Assembly (NCBI GenBank): GCA_964495375.1
Contig: CAZBWM010000001.1
Coordinates: 62,001-126,000 of the forward strand
DNA length: 64,000 bases
Reading direction: 5' to 3'
DNA from: JAIESQ01 sp964495375
Lineage (GTDB): Bacteria > Planctomycetota > Planctomycetia > Pirellulales > JAEUIK01
The notes beneath the pieces are model-generated. The model saw only the letters and a list, made by a program, of their open reading frames with translations. It was not told the DNA's origin and searched no databases. Positions 43,265 through 50,561 of this stretch are shown piece after piece; within the stretch, counting starts at the first letter, position 1, and every line of letters begins with the position of its first letter. The position numbers were made by a program, and so were the translations under genes.

Positions 43265-44620
43265 ATGAAACGCAAGCGTTTCCTCCACTGTACCGGACTG
43301 GCGGCCGCGACACTCGGCACGATTCTCTGGGCTCGCGACGCCGCTTCGGACGCACGCACCGCTAGCCCGGACGCGGTGCTTTCGGACGCTCTGGTCCGCG
43401 AAGCCACCCGACTTCGAGATCAGGGTCCATCCGGCCTGACCACCGCGCTGCTACGACGCCCCGCCCTTGAACAAATGTCAACGGCGAAACGCGCCACCGC
43501 CACCCGCGAGTGGCACGCGCTGGTCGACGCCGTGGCCGGTCAGCGCGACGCTTGGGCATCGCTCCTCTACTGGCACACCGATCTCGAAGCCGCCAAGGTT
43601 GCCGCCGAAGCGGCCGGCAAACCGATCCTCTCGTTGCGACTGCTCGGCAGGCTGACGGACGAGCACAGTTGCGCGAACAGTCGTTTCTTTCGTAAGACCC
43701 TTTACCCGAATGCGGCCGTCGGTAAATTTCTGCGCGAGAACTTCATTCTGCACTGGGAATCCGTTCGCCCGGTTCCTACGGTGACGATCGACTTCGGCGA
43801 TGGGCGGACGCTTAAGCGCACCATCACCGGCAACAGCGTGCACTACGTGCTCGATTGCCGCGGTCGCCTTGTCGACGCGATTCCCGGCCTGTTTGGGCCT
43901 CAAGCATTTCTGCAAGTGCTCAAGCCATCGCAGGAAGTCGCTGCCAGCTGCGGCACGCTCGACGACTCGCGTTTTCGTGAATTGGTGATTGAACAACATC
44001 AGCAATGGCGCGACGATGTCCACGCGCGATTGCAGGAAGACATCAGCATTCTTGGCCCGCAGCCCGCACAACTCACAGGCACTGCGGAACTGCTGGCTCG
44101 GACGGCGCCGATCTTTGAAATTGTGCCCGCAGCTAGGCCAGCCGAGATGATTCCTCGATATGTCGGCGGTGGCTCTGGAGTTGACGCCGCGCAATCGCTA
44201 CCTGATCCAACCTGGCGTATCTGGGGAGCGCTGGCCACGCGGCACTTTGAAAACGTGTTAGGCGACGCGGATTCTATGCTGGTAGCCGCGCCGGGCGCGC
44301 GACGTGTCGAGCGCGCAAACCCAATTGCCCGACCCAAGAACGACATCGAGCTGCCACTCGTCGCTAACGTCGCGATTGTCGACTTCAGCCGCAACCGCGC
44401 GATCGACAGTGTCTTCAACGAGTATGCGCTGCATTTTCGCATCCACGAGCATCTCTCGAGCGAAGCAGCGATCAGACAATCGCTGGCCGACTTTACGCGT
44501 TGGTGCTATGCCGAGGTTTTCTTATCGCCGCTCGACGACCCCTGGTACGGGCTCAAGACCGACGCCTACGACGGCTACGACGCGCCGCCGGCCGAGCAGA
44601 CGGCACGACTCGAACGCTGA
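43265..44620 (+). CDS. Exported protein with thioredoxin-fold-like middle region
   Basis: A 451-aa protein. ATG 43265 has AAGGAG nine bases upstream. The N-terminus is a basic-hydrophobic export signal (MKRKRFLHCTGLAAATLG). Residues about 90-220 look like a thioredoxin-fold segment (AEAAGKPILSLRLLGRLTDEH, SRFFRKTLYPNAAVGKFLRE, HYVLDCRGRLVDAIPGL), but the redox C-x-x-C is absent; there is only DEHSCANSRF with one Cys. This resembles YyaL/DUF255-like or peroxiredoxin-relative proteins in planctomycetes. The C-terminal half has no recognised motif. Function unknown. Confidence 0.7.
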   Translation: MKRKRFLHCTGLAAATLGTILWARDAASDARTASPDAVLSDALVREATRLRDQGPSGLTTALLRRPALEQMSTAKRATATREWHALVDAVAGQRDAWASLLYWHTDLEAAKVAAEAAGKPILSLRLLGRLTDEHSCANSRFFRKTLYPNAAVGKFLRENFILHWESVRPVPTVTIDFGDGRTLKRTITGNSVHYVLDCRGRLVDAIPGLFGPQAFLQVLKPSQEVAASCGTLDDSRFRELVIEQHQQWRDDVHARLQEDISILGPQPAQLTGTAELLARTAPIFEIVPAARPAEMIPRYVGGGSGVDAAQSLPDPTWRIWGALATRHFENVLGDADSMLVAAPGARRVERANPIARPKNDIELPLVANVAIVDFSRNRAIDSVFNEYALHFRIHEHLSSEAAIRQSLADFTRWCYAEVFLSPLDDPWYGLKTDAYDGYDAPPAEQTARLER

Positions 44621-44688
44621 TCAGCCCCGTTAGCCGCCGGATTCATCGACTCGGATAGTGCGGTACACCCAGAATGCGCTACCCCGCC

Positions 44689-46122
44689 CTACAGCATCTT
44701 CAAATACTCGATCACCGCGGTCTTCTCGTCCTCGGTCAATTGCTCGGGGAAGGCGTGCCCCGCGGCGCTCTTGCCCGGGATGCGCGTGTCGAAGTAGCGC
44801 CGCTTCTCGACCGGCAAGTCGGCCTCGGCCGGCACGTCGGCCAGTTCGGTTACCTCGATACCGACGCGCACCTGGTCGTAGCCATCTTCGCTGCGCGTCC
44901 AGACGACCGGCCGCTTGTCGACGTGGAACAAATGCCAGAGCGTCGGCACCGAGCCATTGTGCAAGTACGGCCCGCTCGCCCAGATGCCATCCAGGGGCGG
45001 CGCCACGTAGCCAGCCGGGTACTGATTCACCTTGTGCTTGCCGTGCTCGCCAAACCAACTGATCTGGTGACCTCCGCGAGCCAAGGGTGACAGCGCCTGA
45101 AATCGCAGCGGGTCGGTCCCTACTTCTTCGATATCCACGTTGCGTTCGGGATATTCTCCGCCACTTCCGTCGGCTTCGCTGCCATACGTCCCGTGGCACT
45201 CAGCGCACACGCGGTTGAAGGCCACTTGCCCACGCGCGGCCAGGTCGCGATCGATGCTGAACGGATACTCGGGCGCTTCGATCGACTCGATGTAGGCCAG
45301 GATATCTTTGAAGTCGGGCTCCCAGGCCTTGAACTTTTCAGGCCCGGTCTGCGGCAACATCAAAAACGGCATCAGCGCGCGATGGGCCTTGGGGGCGAAC
45401 CCATCGGCATAGAGCATCTTCTTGTGCTTCACGTTCCACCACGGCGGCGCGTCGTGATCGTGATGCAGCATCTTGGGGAAGGTTTTGCGCGGCACGTAGT
45501 TCAAACTCAGGTCACGCTGCGACCCGAGGGCGACGCCGAAGATCACCGAGTTGGTCGTGCCGTTCGAGCCTCCCAATGGCACGCCCGGCATCCCGCTATC
45601 GGCGATCTCGCTGAGCCGCCCCTGCTTCTCCAGGTAACGATAAAGATCCTCGCGCATGTTCTCCAGCGCGACGTGACTGTTGGGCAGACCAGGAATCACG
45701 CGGCCGGCCACTTTGCCCCCGTGGCACGAAAAGCAGTTGGTGACCCAGCCCCCGTTGGGCCCGGCCACGTATTGCAACGGTACGTTCGACCCGCGACCCG
45801 GCAGCTCCATCAATCCATAGCGCGACAGAGCCATTTTGCGGCGCGTGGCAGCGTCGGCCTTTTCGGCCTCGCTGCGGGCGGGCTCTTCCCACACGGTCCA
45901 CAGCTCGTCGAACGTGGCTTCCTTAAAATCGCTGTTGAAGTAAGGGCGATTGAGCAGGAACCAGTAGCCGCGTTCGGCAGGCGACATGCCTGGATCAGGC
46001 GTTTCGAGATCGCCTGCGGTGGCAGTGCCGGATGCCACTGTCACTATTGCGACGGCCACGAGAGTCTCGCTGACCCGCCACATGACGCCACGACAGAAGC
46101 GACGCAAAGTGATGCCGCGCAT
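44689..46122 (-). CDS. Di-heme c-type cytochrome (CCP/MauG/RoxA-like)
   Basis: A 477-aa exported cytochrome. ATG 46122 has GGAGGGGG upstream; the signal peptide is VSETLVAVAIVTVASGTATA. Two heme c sites are visible: TNCFSCHGGK and RVCAECHGTY (C-x-x-C-H). The tail APPLDGIWASGPYLHNGSVP with a downstream LFHVDKRPV is the typical distal part of di-heme peroxidase/MauG/RoxA-type proteins. A role as a periplasmic peroxidase or oxygenase is likely; the exact reaction is not clear. Other in-frame ATGs upstream lack a ribosome site. Confidence 0.86.
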   Translation of the reverse strand: MRGITLRRFCRGVMWRVSETLVAVAIVTVASGTATAGDLETPDPGMSPAERGYWFLLNRPYFNSDFKEATFDELWTVWEEPARSEAEKADAATRRKMALSRYGLMELPGRGSNVPLQYVAGPNGGWVTNCFSCHGGKVAGRVIPGLPNSHVALENMREDLYRYLEKQGRLSEIADSGMPGVPLGGSNGTTNSVIFGVALGSQRDLSLNYVPRKTFPKMLHHDHDAPPWWNVKHKKMLYADGFAPKAHRALMPFLMLPQTGPEKFKAWEPDFKDILAYIESIEAPEYPFSIDRDLAARGQVAFNRVCAECHGTYGSEADGSGGEYPERNVDIEEVGTDPLRFQALSPLARGGHQISWFGEHGKHKVNQYPAGYVAPPLDGIWASGPYLHNGSVPTLWHLFHVDKRPVVWTRSEDGYDQVRVGIEVTELADVPAEADLPVEKRRYFDTRIPGKSAAGHAFPEQLTEDEKTAVIEYLKML

Positions 46123-46339
46123 GGCTTTCCCCCTCCATTGGCCAGGTACTGCTCGACGGCCTAGCTGGTCAGTCATCGACGAACCGGCCGACATCTTAGC
46201 ATACGAACCTTTTGCCTGGAAACTCTTTTTCGGGGACAAGCGGCTATCCAATTGAAGTCTATCTCGAAGCGCTAGCGGGCTTGCGCGATCGGTACCATCC
46301 GCGTGCCGTCGCCACCGATCTTCGCTCGCCCGGTCGCAG

Positions 46340-46801
46340 TCACACGAGCGGCTGATTCAGCTCGGTCTGCCAGTCGGCCGGGTTGGGGCTCGACTCGGGC
46401 CCTTTGGAATAAAACTCCCAGAGGTTGGCGGTCGACTTGTGGCCGGCCTTTGAAAGCCAGTCGCAGAACTCACCCCACGCGCCACCGAGCCCTTCGTAGC
46501 CGCCACGATAGATGGTGCGCGCCACCCGCGTGGCGGGCAACTTGCTCGGCTTGACGCGGCCGGTCGGCGTCACCGGCTTGCTGACCGGCACACCAACCTC
46601 GAAGTCGAACTGCTCGGGGCTCATCTTGAAGTGATGCGAAAAGACCGGACCGGCCGGCGCGACCCCCTGCGCGGCGAGCGCTTGCATCACTTCGCCGATC
46701 GCCGGGCCCATCACGTGCTGGATCTGGTCGCGCGGAATCGTCAGATGAATCGTGGCGGTGTCGCGCGCCGGCGAGTCCGTGATTTGCGGCGTGTCAATCA
46801 T
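46340..46801 (-). CDS. GyrI-like small-molecule-binding domain protein
   Basis: A 153-aa single-domain protein. SHHFKMSPEQFDFEVGVPV and RVARTIYRGGYEGLGGAWGE match the GyrI-like/AraC-effector-binding fold, as does LWEFYSKGPESSPNPADW. No HTH is present, so it is a stand-alone SRPBCC-unrelated GyrI domain. Its start overlaps the end of the fatty-acid hydroxylase gene by 8 bases, so they are likely co-translated. It may bind a small ligand or, as in GyrI itself, a protein. Confidence 0.78.
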   Translation of the reverse strand: MIDTPQITDSPARDTATIHLTIPRDQIQHVMGPAIGEVMQALAAQGVAPAGPVFSHHFKMSPEQFDFEVGVPVSKPVTPTGRVKPSKLPATRVARTIYRGGYEGLGGAWGEFCDWLSKAGHKSTANLWEFYSKGPESSPNPADWQTELNQPLV

Positions 46802-47945
46802 GAGGTGGGGCCTCTCTTCGGAACGGATGCAGAAACTGCCGCCAATACCCGCGCGGCACCGGGTGCCCGCCGATGCCGTAGTCGGTCGGCCATTTGTCGT
46901 GCGGCAAGTAGAACGTGCCGAACAGCCGGTCGAACAGCGGGAAATGAATCGCGAAGTTAACGTCGATTGCCTCGCGATCGATGCCGTGATGCCAATGATG
47001 AAACCTCGGCGTCACCACCAGCCCACCGATGCGGTTCAGGTTCCAGCCCACGTTGGCGTGGACCAGGCTCGAATGCAGATAGACCAACAGAAGATAGGCA
47101 TAGATCGCCACTTCGGTGAAGCCCAGCACGAACATCGGGATCACGGTCGTGCCACGCAGCACGAGGATCTCCAGCACGTGCATCCGGGCGCTGGCCATCC
47201 AGTCCATGCTTTTCGACGAATGGTGCACCGAGTGGAACTCCCACAGCGCCGGCACTTGATGGAACATGCGATGGACCCAGTACTGCACCAGGTCGGTGAG
47301 GAACATGATCTCCAGCACCTGCACCCACACCCACTGCCCGCCGACCCACGCCCGCAAAGTGCTCCAACTGGTGTGCGTGAGGATCGCGGTGGCCGGAGCC
47401 ATCGAGATCAATGTAAGCACCTGCACGAACAAGCTGCTTACCAGGTAGTAGAACAGATCTTCGCGCCATTCGAGGCGAAACAATTGCTGCTCGCGCCGCC
47501 GCGGAAAGAGCCGTTCGAGTGGCACGAACAATAGCCCCGTGAAGGCCAGGTTCAGCACGAACCAATCGAGCGCGAGATACACGCCGCTGGCATTAGCCTC
47601 GGGCGAGTCAACGCGCGAGCCCCCCAGCGCCGTGGCCACCAGCGTGACGGTCATTGCGGTCAGACCAAGCGCTTTGTTGGTTCGCAGGATCAGACTCACG
47701 GCCGCCAGCACGAAGGCCGTCAACAGCAGCAGGTGCAAGCCGACACGAAACCACGTGCTCGCATACGACGCGCGCAGGGCCGGCAGAGTCAGCGCATCGG
47801 GAAAGTGCAAACAGAGGACGAAGAACAGTCCCGCGCAGGCGCACAACAGCCCGGCGACCCCGCTGATCCAGCCCGCACCCCAAGGGCGCTCGTGGCGCGG
47901 CGTTTCCAAATCTGCCTGCAATGCGTTGCGAATCTTCGAAAGCAC
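46794..47945 (-). CDS. Fatty acid hydroxylase / sterol desaturase family membrane enzyme
   Basis: A 383-aa integral membrane di-iron enzyme. Hydrophobic segments near residues 25-50, 65-110 and 125-200 suggest several transmembrane helices. The histidine clusters of the superfamily are visible: VQYWVHRMFHQVP (H-x3-H), WEFHSVHHSSK (H-x2-HH) and PRFHHWHHGID (HHxxHH). The family uses O2 to hydroxylate or desaturate lipids. The start is GTG 47945 with GGAGA upstream. It overlaps the GyrI-like gene and follows the DUF2804 gene by 51 bases. Confidence 0.88.
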   Translation of the reverse strand: MLSKIRNALQADLETPRHERPWGAGWISGVAGLLCACAGLFFVLCLHFPDALTLPALRASYASTWFRVGLHLLLLTAFVLAAVSLILRTNKALGLTAMTVTLVATALGGSRVDSPEANASGVYLALDWFVLNLAFTGLLFVPLERLFPRRREQQLFRLEWREDLFYYLVSSLFVQVLTLISMAPATAILTHTSWSTLRAWVGGQWVWVQVLEIMFLTDLVQYWVHRMFHQVPALWEFHSVHHSSKSMDWMASARMHVLEILVLRGTTVIPMFVLGFTEVAIYAYLLLVYLHSSLVHANVGWNLNRIGGLVVTPRFHHWHHGIDREAIDVNFAIHFPLFDRLFGTFYLPHDKWPTDYGIGGHPVPRGYWRQFLHPFRREAPPHD

Positions 47946-47996
47946 AGCGACGTCTCCACGTCAGTTCGTGATCACGAAAGCTCGTTCACCGCTCGC

Positions 47997-49049
47997 TCAC
48001 CACCGCGCGAAGTGATCTTCAGCAGCGGTGATCGCCCCGGCCAACTCGATCCGCTCGCCGTCATCTGCCACGATCGTACCATCGACCCGGCCGACCACCT
48101 GGTGCATCCGCGAACGCACCAGCAGCAGGTTGGTGATTTCGCGCCGCTCGAACAAGGGAGTAATCGCCAGGTCGACGCGATCGCTCCTGCGCGTGCGGAT
48201 TCGCCAGGGGCGTTTATAGTCGGCGCGATCGATTTCGAACGCCACGTCGTCATGAATCTTATGAACCTGGCCATCGACGTACAGCGCGTTCTCGGTCATG
48301 CCGGTGCCGTCGGTCCAGGCGCCACCGAGGTTGAAGCCGATTCGCCGGCCCGCTTGCACGGTCGACGAAACGGCCCACTCCCAGTGCGTGCGATACGGGA
48401 AGATGCCGCGGGCAAAGTCGAGCCACGCTCCCCCCTGCCCTGGCTCGAACTCGGCGACCATTTCACCGACGCGCACGGTCCCCGCGACCGGTAGCGCCGT
48501 GTGCTTGCCGGTGTAATGAAACACTCGCAGACTCCACGGGATCACCACGCCGAGCGTTTCCTGGCCGGGCGGATAGTCAATCGTCAGGTCGATCACCATT
48601 TGGCGGCCATCGCGTGTCGCGGCATACCCAGCCAGTCGCGCCTCATCCTCGCTCTGCAGGTAACGCAGCTCGGTTTTGCGGTTGGCGAATCGGCACTCGC
48701 CCGGCACGTTGTCCGAAAGCTGGCAACTGCGGGCCAGTGGCGAAATCGTGGCGAAGGTCGCTGCCTCGAGCGTGCGCAGATCGAGCAACCAGCCGAACGC
48801 GTAACCGAAGTAGTCGAGATCAAAAATCGCCGTGATGAAGTAGTGCGTCCCGGACTGCGCTCCCCAGGCATTCCAGCGCTTCTTGCGGAACCGATGGCCG
48901 CGCAGATTGCAATCGTGCAGCGGATGCCTTGACCAGCCAATGGCCGCGGGGTTGAGATTGCCGGCAGCGTCGCACAGCGCGACCGAGCGAGTGATCTCCG
49001 GCTCGGCAACGGTGGATAGCGCAGCCGATTCCAACTGTTGCGTGGCCAT
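47997..49049 (-). CDS. DUF2804 family protein
   Basis: A 350-aa cytoplasmic protein. Typical DUF2804 features: LCDAAGNLNPAAIGWSRHPL near the start, RGHRFRKKRWNAWGA, HYTGKHTALPVAGTVRVGE and FPYRTHWEWAVSS with GFNLGGAWTDGTGMTENAL. The family function is unsettled, and its beta-rich fold hints at lipocalin-like ligand or lipid handling. ATG 49049 overlaps the stop of the nucleotidyltransferase by one base (TGATG), which implies coupled expression. Confidence 0.86.
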   Translation of the reverse strand: MATQQLESAALSTVAEPEITRSVALCDAAGNLNPAAIGWSRHPLHDCNLRGHRFRKKRWNAWGAQSGTHYFITAIFDLDYFGYAFGWLLDLRTLEAATFATISPLARSCQLSDNVPGECRFANRKTELRYLQSEDEARLAGYAATRDGRQMVIDLTIDYPPGQETLGVVIPWSLRVFHYTGKHTALPVAGTVRVGEMVAEFEPGQGGAWLDFARGIFPYRTHWEWAVSSTVQAGRRIGFNLGGAWTDGTGMTENALYVDGQVHKIHDDVAFEIDRADYKRPWRIRTRRSDRVDLAITPLFERREITNLLLVRSRMHQVVGRVDGTIVADDGERIELAGAITAAEDHFARW

Positions 49050-49633
49050 CAGAAATCTCCTGGTGAGCTTGGATCAATGGCGGCTCGGCGACGCTCGAGC
49101 TCGGCGACCCGATCTGGGTCTCCTTGCAGCTCAGCCAGCGGAGCAAGCTGTGCGCGAATATATAACCAGTCGAGCTTGCCGGCTTGTCGAATGATAACGC
49201 GTTCGACGTCGGCCCAGTCCTGAGTTCGGGCCGCAAACGCCTTCATCACGACGAGGTCTTCCGCGGAGCACGTTCTTAAGGGGACACGCGACGGATAGTC
49301 AAACATGGTAGACCGCTCAATGACTCGCTCTTCATAGGGCAATGCCGCGAGCGTCACATCCAAACCAACCCCGCCCGACGAACTTAGCAGCAGCACACGC
49401 CGTTGCAAGGCGAACGCTTCCGCGTCCGGCAAGCGCGCCGTGAAGTGATTCAAGAGAGTCTGCACATAAGGAAGTTCGCCGCCAAACCCCGTCAAGAGGG
49501 ACAGATCGGCGTCGACTGTCGTCCGCGGTTGGCCCCAGCGCAACTGCGCGATTCCCCCAATAAAACAGAATCGCCATCCCTCATCGAGACAGACCGCCTG
49601 CAGCTCAGCCGCTGCTTGAATCACGTTGTTCAC
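49049..49633 (-). CDS. Nucleotidyltransferase-fold protein, AbiEii/AbiGii-like
   Basis: A 194-aa protein with a polymerase-beta-like nucleotidyltransferase core: FCFIGGIAQLRWG (GG motif) and TTVDADLSLLTGFGG (D-x-D metal site), then GVGLDVTLAALPYEE (third acid). LRTCSAEDLVVMKAFAARTQDW follows, as in AbiEii-type toxins and MNT antitoxins. The start is GTG 49633, 29 bases inside the upstream 93-aa gene. The pairing is a candidate toxin-antitoxin or small NTase module. Which partner is toxic, if either, is not known. Confidence 0.84.
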   Translation of the reverse strand: MNNVIQAAAELQAVCLDEGWRFCFIGGIAQLRWGQPRTTVDADLSLLTGFGGELPYVQTLLNHFTARLPDAEAFALQRRVLLLSSSGGVGLDVTLAALPYEERVIERSTMFDYPSRVPLRTCSAEDLVVMKAFAARTQDWADVERVIIRQAGKLDWLYIRAQLAPLAELQGDPDRVAELERRRAAIDPSSPGDF

Positions 49634-49886
49634 GCGCGTGCAGCTCCATAAACAGCCGCTGCATCTCGATCAGCCCAGAAGTCGGCAGCGGCGCCCAGGG
49701 CGGCTTCGTAAAGTCGGCGTCGCAATACAACAATTCGATCGCGTCGTACGTGTCGAGCTGCCGCAACTCCTCGCGGGCGATCCGCTCCAGTTCCTGACCT
49801 GTGATGCGCCACGTTTCGACCCACGCTCTCGCCTGCGCGACTTGCTCGGGCGTCCAACCAGCGAGTGCCGACGGTTTGTCGCTCAT
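49605..49886 (-). CDS. Small partner protein of the nucleotidyltransferase (93 aa)
   Basis: A 93-aa cytoplasmic protein. It starts MSDKPSALAGWTPEQVAQA, followed by a helix WVETWRITGQELERIAREEL and a C-terminal PPWAPLPTSGLIEMQRLF region. It shares 29 bases with the nucleotidyltransferase gene, so translation of the two is coupled. I recall this type of small protein preceding nucleotidyltransferases in many genomes, but have not checked. No DNA-binding motif is obvious. It may be the antitoxin or regulatory subunit. Confidence 0.75.
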   Translation of the reverse strand: MSDKPSALAGWTPEQVAQARAWVETWRITGQELERIAREELRQLDTYDAIELLYCDADFTKPPWAPLPTSGLIEMQRLFMELHAREQRDSSSG

Positions 49887-49896
49887 AATCTCTATT

Positions 49897-50379
49897 CTAC
49901 CGTACGACCATGGAGGTCGTCACAACAGGCTCGCTTTCCTGCCCCGGTAACAATCCTTGCCAGTACAAGTACGACGCGCCGAACACGACCAACAGCGCAA
50001 GAAACAGCACCTGCCGCGCGTAGACCCGCACCGGACGCGTGTAGACAAAAATCTCCCCGTGCGGCGTGCGGCGCCGCCCGCGGACGACATTGTAAAGGCC
50101 GACCAGCGGCACCCCGGCCAATAGCGCGAAGACGAGTTCAGCGCGCACCTGAAAAATCGGCTGCTTCTGAATGTAGGCCAACAGCGCGATCGTGGCCGTC
50201 ACCAGAATCGCTTGCAGCGAGATCACTTCGCGAAAGGTGTTTTCCTGTTTCGCATTCGGATCAATATCTTCGGGCGGCGTCCGAAACACGGTCATGAACT
50301 CCGTCCACTTGTAGTCAAGCATGATCGCTTCCAGGTCATTCGCAATTTTTGAATTTCGGCGCCGCCAGCGAATGAGCAT
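49897..50379 (-). CDS. Membrane protein of unknown function, about three helices
   Basis: A 160-aa protein if started at ATG 50379; ATG 50322 (MLDYKWTEFMTVF) gives 141 aa and has a better-placed GGAAG, so either is possible. Hydrophobic segments lie at REVISLQAILVTATIALLAY, VFALLAGVPLVGLYNVV and QVLFLALLVVFGASYLYW. A charged loop (RGRRRTPHGEIFVYTRPVR) separates the last two. No domain recognised. It is 11 bases upstream of the NTase module and may belong to the same transcript. Confidence 0.7.
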   Translation of the reverse strand: MLIRWRRRNSKIANDLEAIMLDYKWTEFMTVFRTPPEDIDPNAKQENTFREVISLQAILVTATIALLAYIQKQPIFQVRAELVFALLAGVPLVGLYNVVRGRRRTPHGEIFVYTRPVRVYARQVLFLALLVVFGASYLYWQGLLPGQESEPVVTTSMVVR

Positions 50380-50495
50380 CGTGCCCGCCCGCTGGCCCGC
50401 TCGTCAAGCCAGACTTTCCGCCATTGCCGTGGTTATCGAAGGGCCAGGCCGTGTACGTTGGCGGTCGCTTGTACGGAAGTGGCTGGGCAGATACT

Positions 50496-50510
50496 TTGGC
50501 AGAATCTCAC
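50496..50510 (+). promoter_or_regulatory. Upstream motif TTGGCAGAATCTCAC
   Basis: Lies 52 bases before ATG 50562 and matches 38041-38055 in 14 of 15 bases. See that entry and the finding on shared motifs. Confidence 0.35.
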
Positions 50511-50561
50511 TCGCTAAAGATTCGCTGATGAAACCCAACTTTTCCTCGAAACGGAACGCTA

